The position numbers were made by a program, and so were the translations under genes. The notes under the pieces are model-generated. The model saw nothing but the letters and a program-made list of their open reading frames with translations. It had not been told where the DNA came from and did not search any database. From Flavobacterium palustre (GTDB taxonomy: Bacteria; Bacteroidota; Bacteroidia; Flavobacteriales; Flavobacteriaceae), in the NCBI RefSeq assembly GCF_014639535.1, contig NZ_BMGA01000008.1:169351-233350 (forward strand): a stretch of 64,000 bases of DNA. The letters run 5' to 3'. Position 1 is the stretch's first letter. Every line of letters starts with the position of its first letter. Shown here in pieces: positions 44,405-55,700 of this stretch.

Positions 44405-46471
44405 ATGATGAATAAAAAAATCGACAATTTAGCAGCTGATAACATTCGAGCCTTAGCCATTTCGATGGTAGAAAAAGCAAAATCAGGGCATCCCGGTGGT
44501 GCTATGGGAGGAGCTGATTTCATGCATATCTTATATACTGAATATTTGAATTTCGATCCAACAGAAATGAATTGGCCATTTAGAGATCGTTTTTTTATGG
44601 ATGCAGGTCATTTATCGGCTTTGATGTATTCTCAGTATCATTTGCTAGGAAATTATTCCAAAGAAGATTTACAAAATTTCAGACAATGGGGTTCTGTTAC
44701 ACCGGGACATCCTGAAGTTGACGTTCTTAGAGGAATTGAAAATACTTCAGGACCATTAGGACAAGGTCATGCTATGGGGATTGGTGCGGCTATTGCTGCG
44801 AAATTTTTAGATGCTAGGTTTAATGGATTATTTAATCATAAAGTATATGGTTTTATAACTGATGGTGGGGTACAGGAAGAAATTTCGCAAGGAGCAGGAA
44901 GAATTGCTGGGCATTTAGGCTTGAATAACTTTATTATGTTTTACGATTCTAATGATGTACAGCTTTCTTCAATGACTGATGAAGTAACATCTGAAGATAC
45001 AGCTAAGAAATATGAGGCCTGGGGATGGAAAGTTATTACAATAGATGGGCATGATCATCAGCAAATTAGGGAAGCCTTGAATGCAGCCAATGCAGAAACT
45101 GAAAAGCCAACATTAATTATAGGTAAGACTATCATGGGTAAAGGTTGTGTGACTGCTGATGGAGGAATGTATGAAGGAGAGTGTGAGTTGCACGGAAAGC
45201 CTATAGGTGAAACTAAAGCTGATTTTGTAAAGACATTAATAAATTTAAATGCTAATCCGGAGCAGCCATTTGAGATTTATGATGAAGTTAGGCATTATTA
45301 CGGAAATATTTTAGTTGAAAAAAAGGCCAAAGCTGCTATTGTAAAAAGTGCTATTGCAACGTGGAGAAAAGAAAATCCGGTTTTGTCGCAAAAATTAGAT
45401 TTGTTCCTTTCGGGTAAATTACCAGAATTAGATTTGAGTGCCGTGGTTCAAAAATCAAATGCTGCTACAAGGGATGCATCATCGGCAGTATTAGCTTATT
45501 TGGCGGAACATGTAGAGAATATAATTGTATCGTCAGCAGATTTATCAAATAGTGATAAAACGGATGGCTTTTTGAAAAAATCATCTGTTTTACAGAAAAA
45601 TAATTTTAACGGAGCTTTTTTACAAGCTGGAGTAGCTGAACTAACAATGACAGCCATAGCAAATGGAATTGCATTACATGGAGGAGTTATTCCTGTGGTT
45701 GCTACTTTCTTTGTGTTTTCTGATTATATGAAGCCTGCTATTCGTTTGGCTGCCATTCAGGAGCTTCCTGTAAAATATGTTTTAACCCATGATTCATTTA
45801 GGGTGGGGGAAGATGGACCAACACATCAACCAATTGAACAAGAAGCACAAATGAGATTGTTGGAAAAAGTAAAAAATCACTCGGGTCATCAAAGTTTATT
45901 AGCGTTACGTCCAGCTGATGCAATTGAAACCTCTGTTGCCTGGGATATGGCTATAAAAAACACTACTACTCCAACGGCTTTAATTTTGTCAAGACAGGGC
46001 ATTAAGGATATTCCTGCAACCGGAGCTTCCAGATATGAAGATGCTATTCAGGCTAAAAAAGGAGGTTATTTAGTAAAATCAACTCCGGATGCAGATATTA
46101 CTTTAATTGCAAATGGTTCTGAGGTTTCGACTCTTTTGGATGCTGCGACTATTTTAGAAACAGAAAATGGTTTGAAGATAAATGTTGCTTCTATCATTTC
46201 TGAAGGTTTATTTAAAGCGCAATCTAAATTGTATCAGGAAAGCGTAATTCCAAAAGATAAATTAGTGATTGGACTTACAGCAGGGCTTCCTGTAAATCTT
46301 GAAGGCCTGATAGGTGATACTGGAAAGATTATTGGTCTGGAACATTTTGGATATTCAGCTCCTGCAACTGTTTTAGATGAGAAGTTTGGTTTTAATGCGA
46401 AGAATGTGAGTAAAGAAATTATTCAATACTTAATCGATAATAAGGTAAATTGCTATAAATTGATAAATTAA
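44405..46471 (+). CDS. tkt: Transketolase
   Basis: A full-length 688-residue thiamine-diphosphate enzyme of the non-oxidative pentose phosphate pathway. ISMVEKAKSGHPGGAMGGADFMHIL is the N-terminal substrate segment. The GDG-type ThDP/Mg motif appears as GFITDGGVQEEISQG and the later FRVGEDGPTHQPIEQEAQMR is the transketolase C-domain signature. Start is Met1 or Met2. Placed between the LacI gene and the SusCD operon, it would process xylulose-5-phosphate from xylan. No xylose isomerase or xylulokinase is in the window. The central metabolic copy is expected elsewhere in the genome. Confidence 0.94.
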   Translation: MMNKKIDNLAADNIRALAISMVEKAKSGHPGGAMGGADFMHILYTEYLNFDPTEMNWPFRDRFFMDAGHLSALMYSQYHLLGNYSKEDLQNFRQWGSVTPGHPEVDVLRGIENTSGPLGQGHAMGIGAAIAAKFLDARFNGLFNHKVYGFITDGGVQEEISQGAGRIAGHLGLNNFIMFYDSNDVQLSSMTDEVTSEDTAKKYEAWGWKVITIDGHDHQQIREALNAANAETEKPTLIIGKTIMGKGCVTADGGMYEGECELHGKPIGETKADFVKTLINLNANPEQPFEIYDEVRHYYGNILVEKKAKAAIVKSAIATWRKENPVLSQKLDLFLSGKLPELDLSAVVQKSNAATRDASSAVLAYLAEHVENIIVSSADLSNSDKTDGFLKKSSVLQKNNFNGAFLQAGVAELTMTAIANGIALHGGVIPVVATFFVFSDYMKPAIRLAAIQELPVKYVLTHDSFRVGEDGPTHQPIEQEAQMRLLEKVKNHSGHQSLLALRPADAIETSVAWDMAIKNTTTPTALILSRQGIKDIPATGASRYEDAIQAKKGGYLVKSTPDADITLIANGSEVSTLLDAATILETENGLKINVASIISEGLFKAQSKLYQESVIPKDKLVIGLTAGLPVNLEGLIGDTGKIIGLEHFGYSAPATVLDEKFGFNAKNVSKEIIQYLIDNKVNCYKLIN

Positions 46472-46509
46472 GTTATTGAATTTTACTTTAGGGTATTTAA
46501 CTGTAGTGG

Positions 46510-46541
46510 AAGGGGAGTCTTTAATAAGGCTTCCCTTTTTT
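46510..46541 (+). terminator. Transketolase terminator
   Basis: AAGGGGAGTC (46510-46519) pairs with GGCTTCCCTT (46528-46537) with two wobble pairs, followed by T's, 38 bp after the stop codon. Confidence 0.8.
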
Positions 46542-46828
46542 ATGCAGCACAATTAAGGGGTATATCTTTTTTAGGATGAAATTTATTAGAATTATTAAAA
46601 TTTGAAATCTAATGAGTTGTTGATTGTCTATTACTTAGCTGTTTAGTTATTTATTAAAGTTTATTTTTTTATATTTTTTTTAAGGTTTCTAGTTATTGTT
46701 TGCTTTTTATTTAATAAATAATTCTATTGCAGATGGTTTTTTAAATTATGTTTAACAATATCTATTTTTTATTATTTATTAATAATTTAAAATGATTTTT
46801 TTTTACAAATAATTGAAAAAAAAATTAC

Positions 46829-46866
46829 ACAATCGGTTGTTTAAAATAAAATTTTATTTATATTTG
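46829..46866 (+). promoter_or_regulatory. SusCD operon promoter with overlapping LacI-type operator
   Basis: TTG (46837-46839), 19 bp, then TATATTTG (46859-46866) is a consensus Bacteroidota promoter. The -33 TTG is part of the palindrome ACAATCGGTTGT (46829-46840), so repressor and RNA polymerase would compete. The predicted transcript would have a ~660-nt leader before the first SusC start codon. Confidence 0.75.
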
Positions 46867-47244
46867 TTAATGTAAATAAAACGTAATGTTAAATGGATTG
46901 TTTTTGTTTAACACTTCTGTTGCTTGTTTATGAAGTGTGTTTTTGACACTATGTATTGATTTGTTTTATCAATAAAAGAAATTGAAGTTTGGTTAGTTTG
47001 TTTTTTTTAATGTTAGAGGGGTTGCTTTGGTTAGGTAACCCTTCATTAAAGAAGTAGAGCCAGACATTGTTGTTAATGTTTGTTTAGGAAACCGAGAGAT
47101 TTCTATTTGTTAGCAAATCTAGCTTTAATAATAATTTACAAAAAATATAACAACTAAATAAGTTTCTAGGATCAATATTTTTGACTGAGTTTTTTTCTTC
47201 TTTGTAAAGAATAATAAATTGGGAGAAATACAAGCTTTAAAAAA

Positions 47245-47256
47245 ACAACCGATTGT
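47245..47256 (+). promoter_or_regulatory. Second LacI-type operator upstream of the SusCD operon
   Basis: ACAACCGATTGT, the reverse orientation of the same palindrome, ~416 bp downstream of the first and 278 bp before the SusC start. It may serve a second promoter (a weak TATCTTTA box follows at ~47270) or allow looping with the upstream operator. The rest of 46542-47533 is AT-rich and without recognised genes. Confidence 0.7.
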
Positions 47257-47533
47257 TTTTTTAAATATCTATCTTTAATTTGTGATAACTAAAAGATAGA
47301 GATACTTAAGTTTTTATAAAAATGAATAAATTTTTAAACCATACTAATCTATTAACTAACTAATAATAAACCAGAAAAAAGCCTATGAGTTAACCACCTT
47401 TTTTAAAGGTATTTTTGTTTTTGAATAAATGAAGGTATCTGTTTTTTTTTAGATTCAAGTGATATGTTTCATTTTTATATACTTGGTCTATCAATCTAAT
47501 TTTTAATAAATTAAAAAATGTCAAAATATTAAT

Positions 47534-50500
47534 ATGAAAATACAATTAATTAAAATTCCGCATAAAATAAAATTCGCGGCATTAGGAGTTTTGTTTCAGT
47601 TTATGTTTTCGAATGTCTTGTTGGCTAATGAAGGGAGTCCTTCTTCTTCTTTAGTTACTAAAAAGGATCAAAACAGTCAGCAAATTACTGTTTCGGGAAC
47701 AATAACTTCGGCAGACGATAAAATGCCAATTCCTGGTGTTAATGTATTTGTTAAGGGAGACCCTAAAAATGGTACAGTAACTGATTTTGATGGGAATTAT
47801 AAAATTAGTTTACCTTCGTCTGATGTAATATTGGTTTTTTCCAGTATTGGTATGAAAACGATAGAAAAACGAGTTGGAAGCCAATCTGTAATCAATGTAA
47901 TAATGACTTCAAGTGAAACTACTTTAGAGGAGGTAGTTGTGGTAGGTTTTGGAACGCAAAAAAAAGCTAGTGTTATTGGTGCTATTTCTCAAACTACTGG
48001 CAAGGTTTTGCAGCGTACAGGTGGTGTATCCAGTTTAGGTGCTGCTTTAACGGGTAATCTTCCGGGTATTTCTACCTTACAAACAACTGGTAAGCCAGGA
48101 GAAGAAGACCCTCAAATTATTATTAGAGGAGTTAGTTCCTGGAATAATAGTGCCCCACTTATTCTTGTAGATGGTATTGAGCGTGCAATTAACAGTGTTG
48201 ATATTACTTCTGTTGAAACCGTTTCAGTTTTAAAGGATGCTTCGGCTACTGCTGTATATGGGGTTCGTGGAGCGAATGGGGTAATTTTGATTACAACTAA
48301 AAGAGGGGTTCAGGGGAAAGCAAAAATTGATTTTGGTTTCAACTCTGTAATGAAAACAGCTTCTAAGTTGCCAGGTAAATATGATGCTTATGACGCTTTG
48401 CTTATTAAAAACAGAGTAATTGAATACGAATTAAATCAAAGGCCTGACAGTTGGTCTTACATAAGACCACAATCTTTTATTGATAATTATCGTAATCAAA
48501 CTACTCAGGAGCAAAGAGAACGTTATCCTAATATTGATTGGCAGGATTTTATGTTCAAAGACTTTGCAATGACTCATAATGCTAATTTAAATATTACAGG
48601 AGGAACGGATAAGGTTAAATATTTTGCCGCAGTGGATTATTTGCATGAAGGCGATTTGGTTGATTTGATTCCTAATGGGAAAGGTTTTGATTCTGGTTAT
48701 GCTTTAAACAGATTGAATTCCAGAGCTAATTTAGATTTTCAATTGTCTAAAACTACTACTTTAAAAGTGAATTTGGCAGGTTCTTATTCCCAAAAGCAAC
48801 AGCCTTGGAGGGTAATTTCTGAAGGATATTTGTGGCAGGGGGCTTATACCTTACCCCCTGATGTTTACTATCCTAAATATTCCGATGGGGCATGGGGATA
48901 CCATCCTTTAAATCAGGTTCAAGGAGCAAATTCTGCAATGAACTTGAGTATGGGGGGGGCTGAATATATAACAACAACTCGTATTACCTCAGATTTTAAT
49001 TTAAAACAAGATTTAGGAAAATTCATAAAAGGGCTTTCTGCAAATGTAACTTTCTCTCTGGATAATACTTTTGTTGAAAATCAAAGAGGAGCCAATAACC
49101 AAAACTTTACGGTTTATGAAAAATGGATAGATCCGCTAACTGGTATTCCTACTTTACGTAATGCTCCTGACGGTCTTACTGGTTTTGACTTCTATGAATC
49201 TTCAGACTGGACAACTAACGGGGGATTAATGGATAACAATCAAACTCGTCGTAATTTAACGTATCAGGCTCAATTATTTTATGGACGTGAATTTGGAGGG
49301 CATAATGTTACTGCTATGGGTAACCTTCAGCGTCAAGAGTTAGGAGTTGGTAGCGGAATCCCATCGTATCGAGAGGATTGGGTTTTCCGTGCGACATACG
49401 ATTATAAAAGCAAATATTTTGCGGAATATAGTGGTGCTTATAACGGTACTGAAAAATTTGCTCCTGCTTATCGTTTTGGTTTTTTCAACTCTGGAACTGT
49501 TGGTTGGGTAATTTCAAAAGAGAAATTTATGAGTAAACTTACTTTTTTAGATAATTTAAAAGTAAGGGCTTCTTATGGAACAATTGGTGATGATAGTTCA
49601 AATGCACGTTTTTTATACTTTGACCAATATGGTAATGGAATTACCAGACCGAGATTAACGACCACAGAAGGTGAAACCAGTTCTGCCTATGGTTGGTATA
49701 CTCAAACACAAATTGGTAACCCTAACATTGCTTGGGAGAATGTAACAAAGAAAAACTTAGGTATAGAATTTTCTGTTTTTGATAAATTATTCTCAGGAAG
49801 CGTTGATATTTTTCATGATTACAGAACAGATATTCTAATGGCTGGTGGTGATAGAGCAATGCCTCCTTATTTTGGATTCACTCCTCCTTCTGTAAATTTA
49901 GGAGCTATGAAGGTAAGTGGATATGAGTTTGAGTTGCACTTTAGCAAGAGAATCAATAATGATGTACGCTTGTGGGCGGATCTTGCTATGACTCATGCTA
50001 AAGATGAAGTAGTCTTTAGAGATGATCCAGAACTATTGCCTGACTACATGAAAAGAGCTGGTTATCCACTTAGACAAGGAAGGTATATGATTGATCAGGG
50101 GTTTTACAATACTTGGGATGAGTTGTATGGTAGTACAGCTTTTGAAAGTAATGATTTTAAAATACCTGGTAATTACAGAATAATGGATTACAATGGTGAT
50201 GGTATCATTAATGCAGACACTGATAGAGTACGATATGGTTATCCTAGTAATCCGCAAAATACGTATAATGCTACTTTTGGTGTAGATTGGAAAGGATTTT
50301 CAGCTATGGTTCAATTTTACGGTGTAAATAATGTGATGCGTTCTGTGCCAATTTCAACTTTTTCATTAGCGTATTTTAACAATGTTTTTGAGGAAGGAAG
50401 CTATTGGTCTAAAGACAATACCAATGCCGATTCGCCTGTACCAAGATTGAATAATACATTAAATGGTGATAGTTGGGGTACACGTTATGTGTATGATGGT

Positions 50501-50710
50501 TCTTATGTCCGTTTGAAGAATGCAGAGATTGCTTATAATTTCACCTCAAATTGGGTTAAGTCTATTGGTCTTGAATCCTTACGCGTTTATGCTAATGGTA
50601 ATAATTTGTTTTTATGGACTAAAACACCTGATGATAGAGAGGTTGATAACGGAGGTATAGCATATCCTACAGTTAGACGTGTCAATTTAGGTTTTAGATT
50701 AACTTTATAA
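47534..50710 (+). CDS. SusC/RagA-type TonB-dependent transporter, first pair (XusA-like)
   Basis: A 1,058-residue outer-membrane receptor. Order: signal peptide (to about VLLANEG), carboxypeptidase-regulatory-like domain (VSGTITSADDKMPIPGVNVFVKG), TonB box region EEVVVVGFGTQKKASVIGAIS, plug (IIIRGVSSWNNSAPLILVDGI ... VLKDASATAVYGVRGANGVILITTKRG), and a 22-strand barrel ending in NLGFRLTL. It imports large xylan oligosaccharides with its SusD partner. First of five genes with 12-34 bp spacers. In Bacteroides/Prevotella xylan loci the equivalent order is xusA-xusB-xusC-xusD-xusE. Confidence 0.95.
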   Translation: MKIQLIKIPHKIKFAALGVLFQFMFSNVLLANEGSPSSSLVTKKDQNSQQITVSGTITSADDKMPIPGVNVFVKGDPKNGTVTDFDGNYKISLPSSDVILVFSSIGMKTIEKRVGSQSVINVIMTSSETTLEEVVVVGFGTQKKASVIGAISQTTGKVLQRTGGVSSLGAALTGNLPGISTLQTTGKPGEEDPQIIIRGVSSWNNSAPLILVDGIERAINSVDITSVETVSVLKDASATAVYGVRGANGVILITTKRGVQGKAKIDFGFNSVMKTASKLPGKYDAYDALLIKNRVIEYELNQRPDSWSYIRPQSFIDNYRNQTTQEQRERYPNIDWQDFMFKDFAMTHNANLNITGGTDKVKYFAAVDYLHEGDLVDLIPNGKGFDSGYALNRLNSRANLDFQLSKTTTLKVNLAGSYSQKQQPWRVISEGYLWQGAYTLPPDVYYPKYSDGAWGYHPLNQVQGANSAMNLSMGGAEYITTTRITSDFNLKQDLGKFIKGLSANVTFSLDNTFVENQRGANNQNFTVYEKWIDPLTGIPTLRNAPDGLTGFDFYESSDWTTNGGLMDNNQTRRNLTYQAQLFYGREFGGHNVTAMGNLQRQELGVGSGIPSYREDWVFRATYDYKSKYFAEYSGAYNGTEKFAPAYRFGFFNSGTVGWVISKEKFMSKLTFLDNLKVRASYGTIGDDSSNARFLYFDQYGNGITRPRLTTTEGETSSAYGWYTQTQIGNPNIAWENVTKKNLGIEFSVFDKLFSGSVDIFHDYRTDILMAGGDRAMPPYFGFTPPSVNLGAMKVSGYEFELHFSKRINNDVRLWADLAMTHAKDEVVFRDDPELLPDYMKRAGYPLRQGRYMIDQGFYNTWDELYGSTAFESNDFKIPGNYRIMDYNGDGIINADTDRVRYGYPSNPQNTYNATFGVDWKGFSAMVQFYGVNNVMRSVPISTFSLAYFNNVFEEGSYWSKDNTNADSPVPRLNNTLNGDSWGTRYVYDGSYVRLKNAEIAYNFTSNWVKSIGLESLRVYANGNNLFLWTKTPDDREVDNGGIAYPTVRRVNLGFRLTL

Positions 50711-50722
50711 AATACTTTAAAA

Positions 50723-52696
50723 ATGAAAATACATAATAAGATAATCTTGTATGCTGGGCTATTCTTTTTACTTGCAGGAAGCACTTCTTCTTGTACAGAT
50801 TATTTAGATGTTGCACCTGCATCTTTAGTTAATCCTGACGATGCTTACAAAAATTTTATAAATTTCCAAGGTTTTACTGAAGAGTTGTATAATTGTGTTC
50901 CAAGTTTTTGTAATCGTGATGATAACAATTTCTTTAATAATGGTGAAGAAGAAATGTGGCAACAAAATGCTACTAATCAAGGAGCTTGGATTTGGCAAGT
51001 GGATTTAGGGAACTATTGGGCTTGGCAAAGAGGTGGTTTTGGAAACGGAGGTTCTTTTCTGGATCAAAACACTGACAATTTTAGTACTGATAACAACAAA
51101 AGATCTAAGTCACTTTGGGTTGGTGCATGGTATGGAATAAGAAGAGCTAATATTGGTCTTGCCAATTTAGATAAAATGATCGATGCTACTCCTGAAGAGA
51201 AAAATATAATTGCAGGACAATTGTATTTTTTTAGAGCTTGGTTTCACATGCATTTAATTACGTATTGGGGAGGTATGCCTTATATTGATGAAGTATTACC
51301 ATCTGATCAACCATTGCGATTACCTCGTTTAACTTATCAACAAACGGCAGATAAGATTGCTGAAGATTTTCAAAAAGCCTATGAATTGTTGCCAGGCAAC
51401 TGGGATGCGGTACCAGCAGGTCAGCTGACTCAAGGTAAAAATGAACTTAGAATAAACAAGTGGATGGCTATTGCCTATTTAGGAAAAAATTATTTGTACG
51501 CGGGTAGCCCACTTATGAATTTGTATTCAGGAGGTTCTGAGTCTTACAATGCTGAATATTGCAAAAAAGCGGCAGATGCCTTTGGTATATTGTTACAGGC
51601 TTCTGAATCTGGTGCTTGTCAGTACAGCTTGATTCCTTGGAGTAAATATTCTGAAAATTACATGACCAATGGTCAAGGAGGGAGAATGCCTGGTACAGCA
51701 ACAGTTAATAATGTTGTTTATAATGAGGCTATTTTTAGAGGACCTAACTGGGGCGGTACTGATCAATCCACTAATAAACAGTATTTGTGTGCTGGTGGTG
51801 TTTTACAAGACAGAAGTTGGTCGCAGTATGCTACAGCAAATTATGTAAATTATTTTGGTATGGATACAGGTTTACCTATCAATAGTGCCAGTAAAGCAGA
51901 TGTTCCTGGAGATCAGGGTTCAACTTATGATGTTCATTATCCATGGAAAAATAGAGATCCACGCTTTTATATCAATTTTGGTATTGATACTCAAAAAATG
52001 GTAAACAGTACTGCTGCTGCTGCTAAAAATTTTGTTTATGCTAATTTATATACCGGAGGAAATTACAGAGCTGCAAACACAGGTAGTAATACAGGTTATT
52101 TGATGATGAAATTCAATCCTCTTGGATTTAATAAATATGATAATGCATACAACAGACATCAAGTACATACAGCTTGGATGCGTTTGTCTGATGTTTATTT
52201 GATGTATGCAGAATCTGTGGCTATGGGGTATAATAATATTAATGCTACTTCGACAACTTTTAGTCAGAATGCTGTTTATGCGATTAATAAAGTAAGAAAT
52301 CGTGTTATATTACCAAATGGGAACCCTCTGCCTGGTGTTGCTCCAATATTTCTTACTTCTGTTGAGAGTTTTATGTCTGAGGTTAGACGTGAGCGTGCAG
52401 TTGAATTGGCTTACGAAGGACATCGCTTCAATGATTTACGTCGTTGGCGTTTGTTAATTAAGTCGCCATATAATGTTAAAACAGGTATTAGTTTTGATCG
52501 ATCAATTCCTGAAACCAATAATGCAACTCCAACCTTTAATTTCCTTGATAAGAATGTTCCTCAAAATAATAGAATTGAAAATTTGAGAGAATATGTAGTT
52601 TGGCAGCGTAATTTTACTGAAAGACATTATTGGCTTCCTTTGAAAAGAGCGGATGCGAACTTGTATGCAGAATTTCCTCAAAATCCTGGTTGGTAA
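50723..52696 (+). CDS. SusD/RagB-type surface lipoprotein, first pair (XusB-like)
   Basis: A 657-residue lipoprotein (Cys24 in STSSC). The SusD fold is evident from the N-terminal TDYLDVAPASLVNPDDAYKNFINFQGFTEELYN-type segment, TPR-like helices (GQLYFFRAWFHMHLITYWGGMP) and the C-terminal VRRERAVELAYEGHRFNDLRRWRLL, a highly conserved family stretch. It forms the lid of the SusC barrel and binds the glycan on the cell surface. Confidence 0.95.
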   Translation: MKIHNKIILYAGLFFLLAGSTSSCTDYLDVAPASLVNPDDAYKNFINFQGFTEELYNCVPSFCNRDDNNFFNNGEEEMWQQNATNQGAWIWQVDLGNYWAWQRGGFGNGGSFLDQNTDNFSTDNNKRSKSLWVGAWYGIRRANIGLANLDKMIDATPEEKNIIAGQLYFFRAWFHMHLITYWGGMPYIDEVLPSDQPLRLPRLTYQQTADKIAEDFQKAYELLPGNWDAVPAGQLTQGKNELRINKWMAIAYLGKNYLYAGSPLMNLYSGGSESYNAEYCKKAADAFGILLQASESGACQYSLIPWSKYSENYMTNGQGGRMPGTATVNNVVYNEAIFRGPNWGGTDQSTNKQYLCAGGVLQDRSWSQYATANYVNYFGMDTGLPINSASKADVPGDQGSTYDVHYPWKNRDPRFYINFGIDTQKMVNSTAAAAKNFVYANLYTGGNYRAANTGSNTGYLMMKFNPLGFNKYDNAYNRHQVHTAWMRLSDVYLMYAESVAMGYNNINATSTTFSQNAVYAINKVRNRVILPNGNPLPGVAPIFLTSVESFMSEVRRERAVELAYEGHRFNDLRRWRLLIKSPYNVKTGISFDRSIPETNNATPTFNFLDKNVPQNNRIENLREYVVWQRNFTERHYWLPLKRADANLYAEFPQNPGW

Positions 52697-52729
52697 TTGC
52701 AATATATAATCGAAAAAAAGTAAATAATA

Positions 52730-55700
52730 ATGAAATATATCAAAATAGTTTTTTTTATATGCGCAATACACACTCTTTTTTTACCAAAAATGAGTGCACA
52801 AGTCAGCAAGCTACTTGTGTCTGCAGTTGTGCTTGATACAAAAGGGAATAATATACCAGGCGCTATTGTAGTAGATGAGAATAATCAAACTGTAATTGCT
52901 AATGAAGATGGTGAGTTTGCACTGACTGTTGGCGCTAATAGTATTTTGTCTGTAAAAGCTCCTGGGTATAAAATAAGTACTTTTCAGGCTAAGCCAGATT
53001 TAAAGACCATAGTTTTGCAAGCTGATACTTCTAATATGGTTAATGTTGCTTTTAATAAAGTGGACAAAGCTGATATCCTTGGTGGTGTTTCGAATGTAAA
53101 TATTGCGGGGATGATAAACTCTAACTATTCCATTTCGAGTTTAGATAATTTGGCTAATTTTATTCCCGGCTACCATGGTAATATATGGGGGATGAACAGT
53201 AAATTAGTTATTGTTGATGGAGTTCCACGTGATGAATTCAATGTTTTACCATTTGAAATTGAAGATATTACGGTGTTAAAGAGTGCTGCTGCTGTAGCCT
53301 TATACGGAAGTCGTGCCGCTAAAGGTGTAGTATCTATTACTACTAAAAGAGGTACTGCTAAAAAGAGTAAATTTGACGTGCGTTTAAATAATACGCTTTA
53401 TACGCCTAAACGTTATGCTGAATATTTAGGTTCTGCTGAGTATATGACTCTTTATAATGAAGCTTTAGCTAATGATGGTATTGCTCCTTTATATTCTAAT
53501 ACTGAAATAGCAAATCATGCTGCTGGAACTAATCCGTTCCGCTTTCCGGATGTTGATTTTTATTCTTTTAAGAATATCAATAAATTTGCCAGACGTTCAG
53601 AAATTGTTACTGAATATACTGGAGGAACTGAAAGTGCACAATTTTATGTTAACATAGGGAATTACAATACCACTTCATTACTTGATATAGGAAATGGTAA
53701 AAAAGAGGGTGAAAATCGTTTCAATGTTAGAGGAAATCTGGATATCAAAATCAACGACATGATTTCAACCAAGATTAATACCAATGTTACATTTTATGAT
53801 AATAATATGGCACAGGGTAATTTTTGGGGAGCTGCTGCTACTTTTAGACCTAATTTGTTAGCACCTTTGTTGCCATTGAGCTATTTTGAAAATTTAGATG
53901 CTGTTTCTCAGGGGCGTTTGGATTCTAATCCTTTTATTATTGATGGTAAATATATTCTGGGAGGTACTCCAACACAGACAACAAACCCTTTTGCAGACAT
54001 CTATACCAGAGGTACAAGACAAGCAACAACGCGTAAATACCAGTTTGATGCGACTATCAATTTTGATTTAGCCAAAGTCTTAAAAGGTTTGTCTTTTGAC
54101 ACACAGTTTGCTATTGATTATAATACTTCTTATGCTCAGAATATTTCAGATAATACTTATGCTGTTTATGTTCCAACATGGACTGATGATAAAATAACAG
54201 CGATTAGTGCTCCTATAGGTACAAATGCTAAAAATAATTTAAGAACATTAGATGGATCATACCAACGTCAAACTTTGTTCTTTTCAGGAGCTTTTAAGTA
54301 CAAAAATACATTCAATAACGTACACAATGTATCGGGGATGTTACTAGCACACGGTTATAAGCTTGCTGAATCACAGGTATATCATGCTATTGGTAATGCT
54401 AATTTAGGTTTTCAGGCAGCTTATAATTTTAAGCAAAAATATTATCTTGATTTTACGGCAAATCAGGTACATTCTGCAAGATTTGCTGAAGGGAATCGTG
54501 GCGCTTTTTCTCCTACAGCTTCCATTGGGTGGAGAATAAGCAAAGAGGATTTTTTAGCTAATTCAAGTTTTATTGATGATTTAAAATTAACAGCTAGTGC
54601 AGGTATTTTGAATACCGATTTAGATTTTGAATCTCTTCTAACTGGCAATGGTGCTTATTTCTTAGAGAGAGATGTTTACAGTACAAATAATGGTGCTTAT
54701 TTCTCATGGCAGGAAGGTCGTCAGTTGCGTGCTACAGATATTCAACGAGTAGGTAATCCAGATTTAACGTACCAGCAAAGAAAAGAAATCAGTTTTGGTA
54801 TAGAAGGATCTTTGTTTAAAAATATGTTGCAGTTTAATGCCTCTTATTTTGTGAATAAATTGACTGGTATTCCTATTAATGATGTTAATCTTTACCCTAG
54901 TTTTTTAGCAGTTCAGTTTCCTTCTCCTAGTTCTTTTGTTCCTTTTGTTAATTATAACGCTGATAACCGTCAAGGTTTTGATGTAGGTGTATCTTTCAAC
55001 AAGAGAGTGAGTAAAGTTGATTTGAATGTAGGTATGGTGGCTACTTATTATAAAGCAGATGCTGGTTTAAGAAATGATATAACATTTGAGGAAGCTTATC
55101 AAAAGCGACAAGGAATGCCTATTGATGCTCTTTGGGGTTTAAAAAATGATGGTTTTTATTCTGAACAAGATATCATTGATAACAATTATCCTACTCCTGC
55201 TTTTGGTAGCGTTAAAGCTGGTGATATTAAATATGTTGATGTTAATAATGATGGTTTGGTTGATAATAATGACCAGGTTTATCTTGGAAGAGTAGGATCG
55301 GCAGGATCACCGTTAACGTTAGGTCTTAATGTAACAGCTAAATGGAAACATTTCTCTTTGTTTGTTTTGGCTAATGGAACAAGTGGTTCTGTTGGATTAA
55401 AAAATAGTTCCTATTATTGGGCAACTGCTGGTGCAAATGCTAAATATTCTGCAGCGCTACGTGACCGTTGGACACCAGAAACAGCAGAGACTGCTACTTA
55501 TCCAAGATTGACAACTACTGCTGGGGCTAATAATTACAGAAATTCAGATTTTTGGTTGTTTAAGAATGATAGAATAAACTTATCCAGAATTCAATTCTCA
55601 TTTGATTTGCCAAAGGCGTATTTACCTAACAGTGGTTTTATTAGCAATTTAGGGCTTTATGTAAATGGTAATGATTTATTGTTAATCTCTAAAGAGAGAA

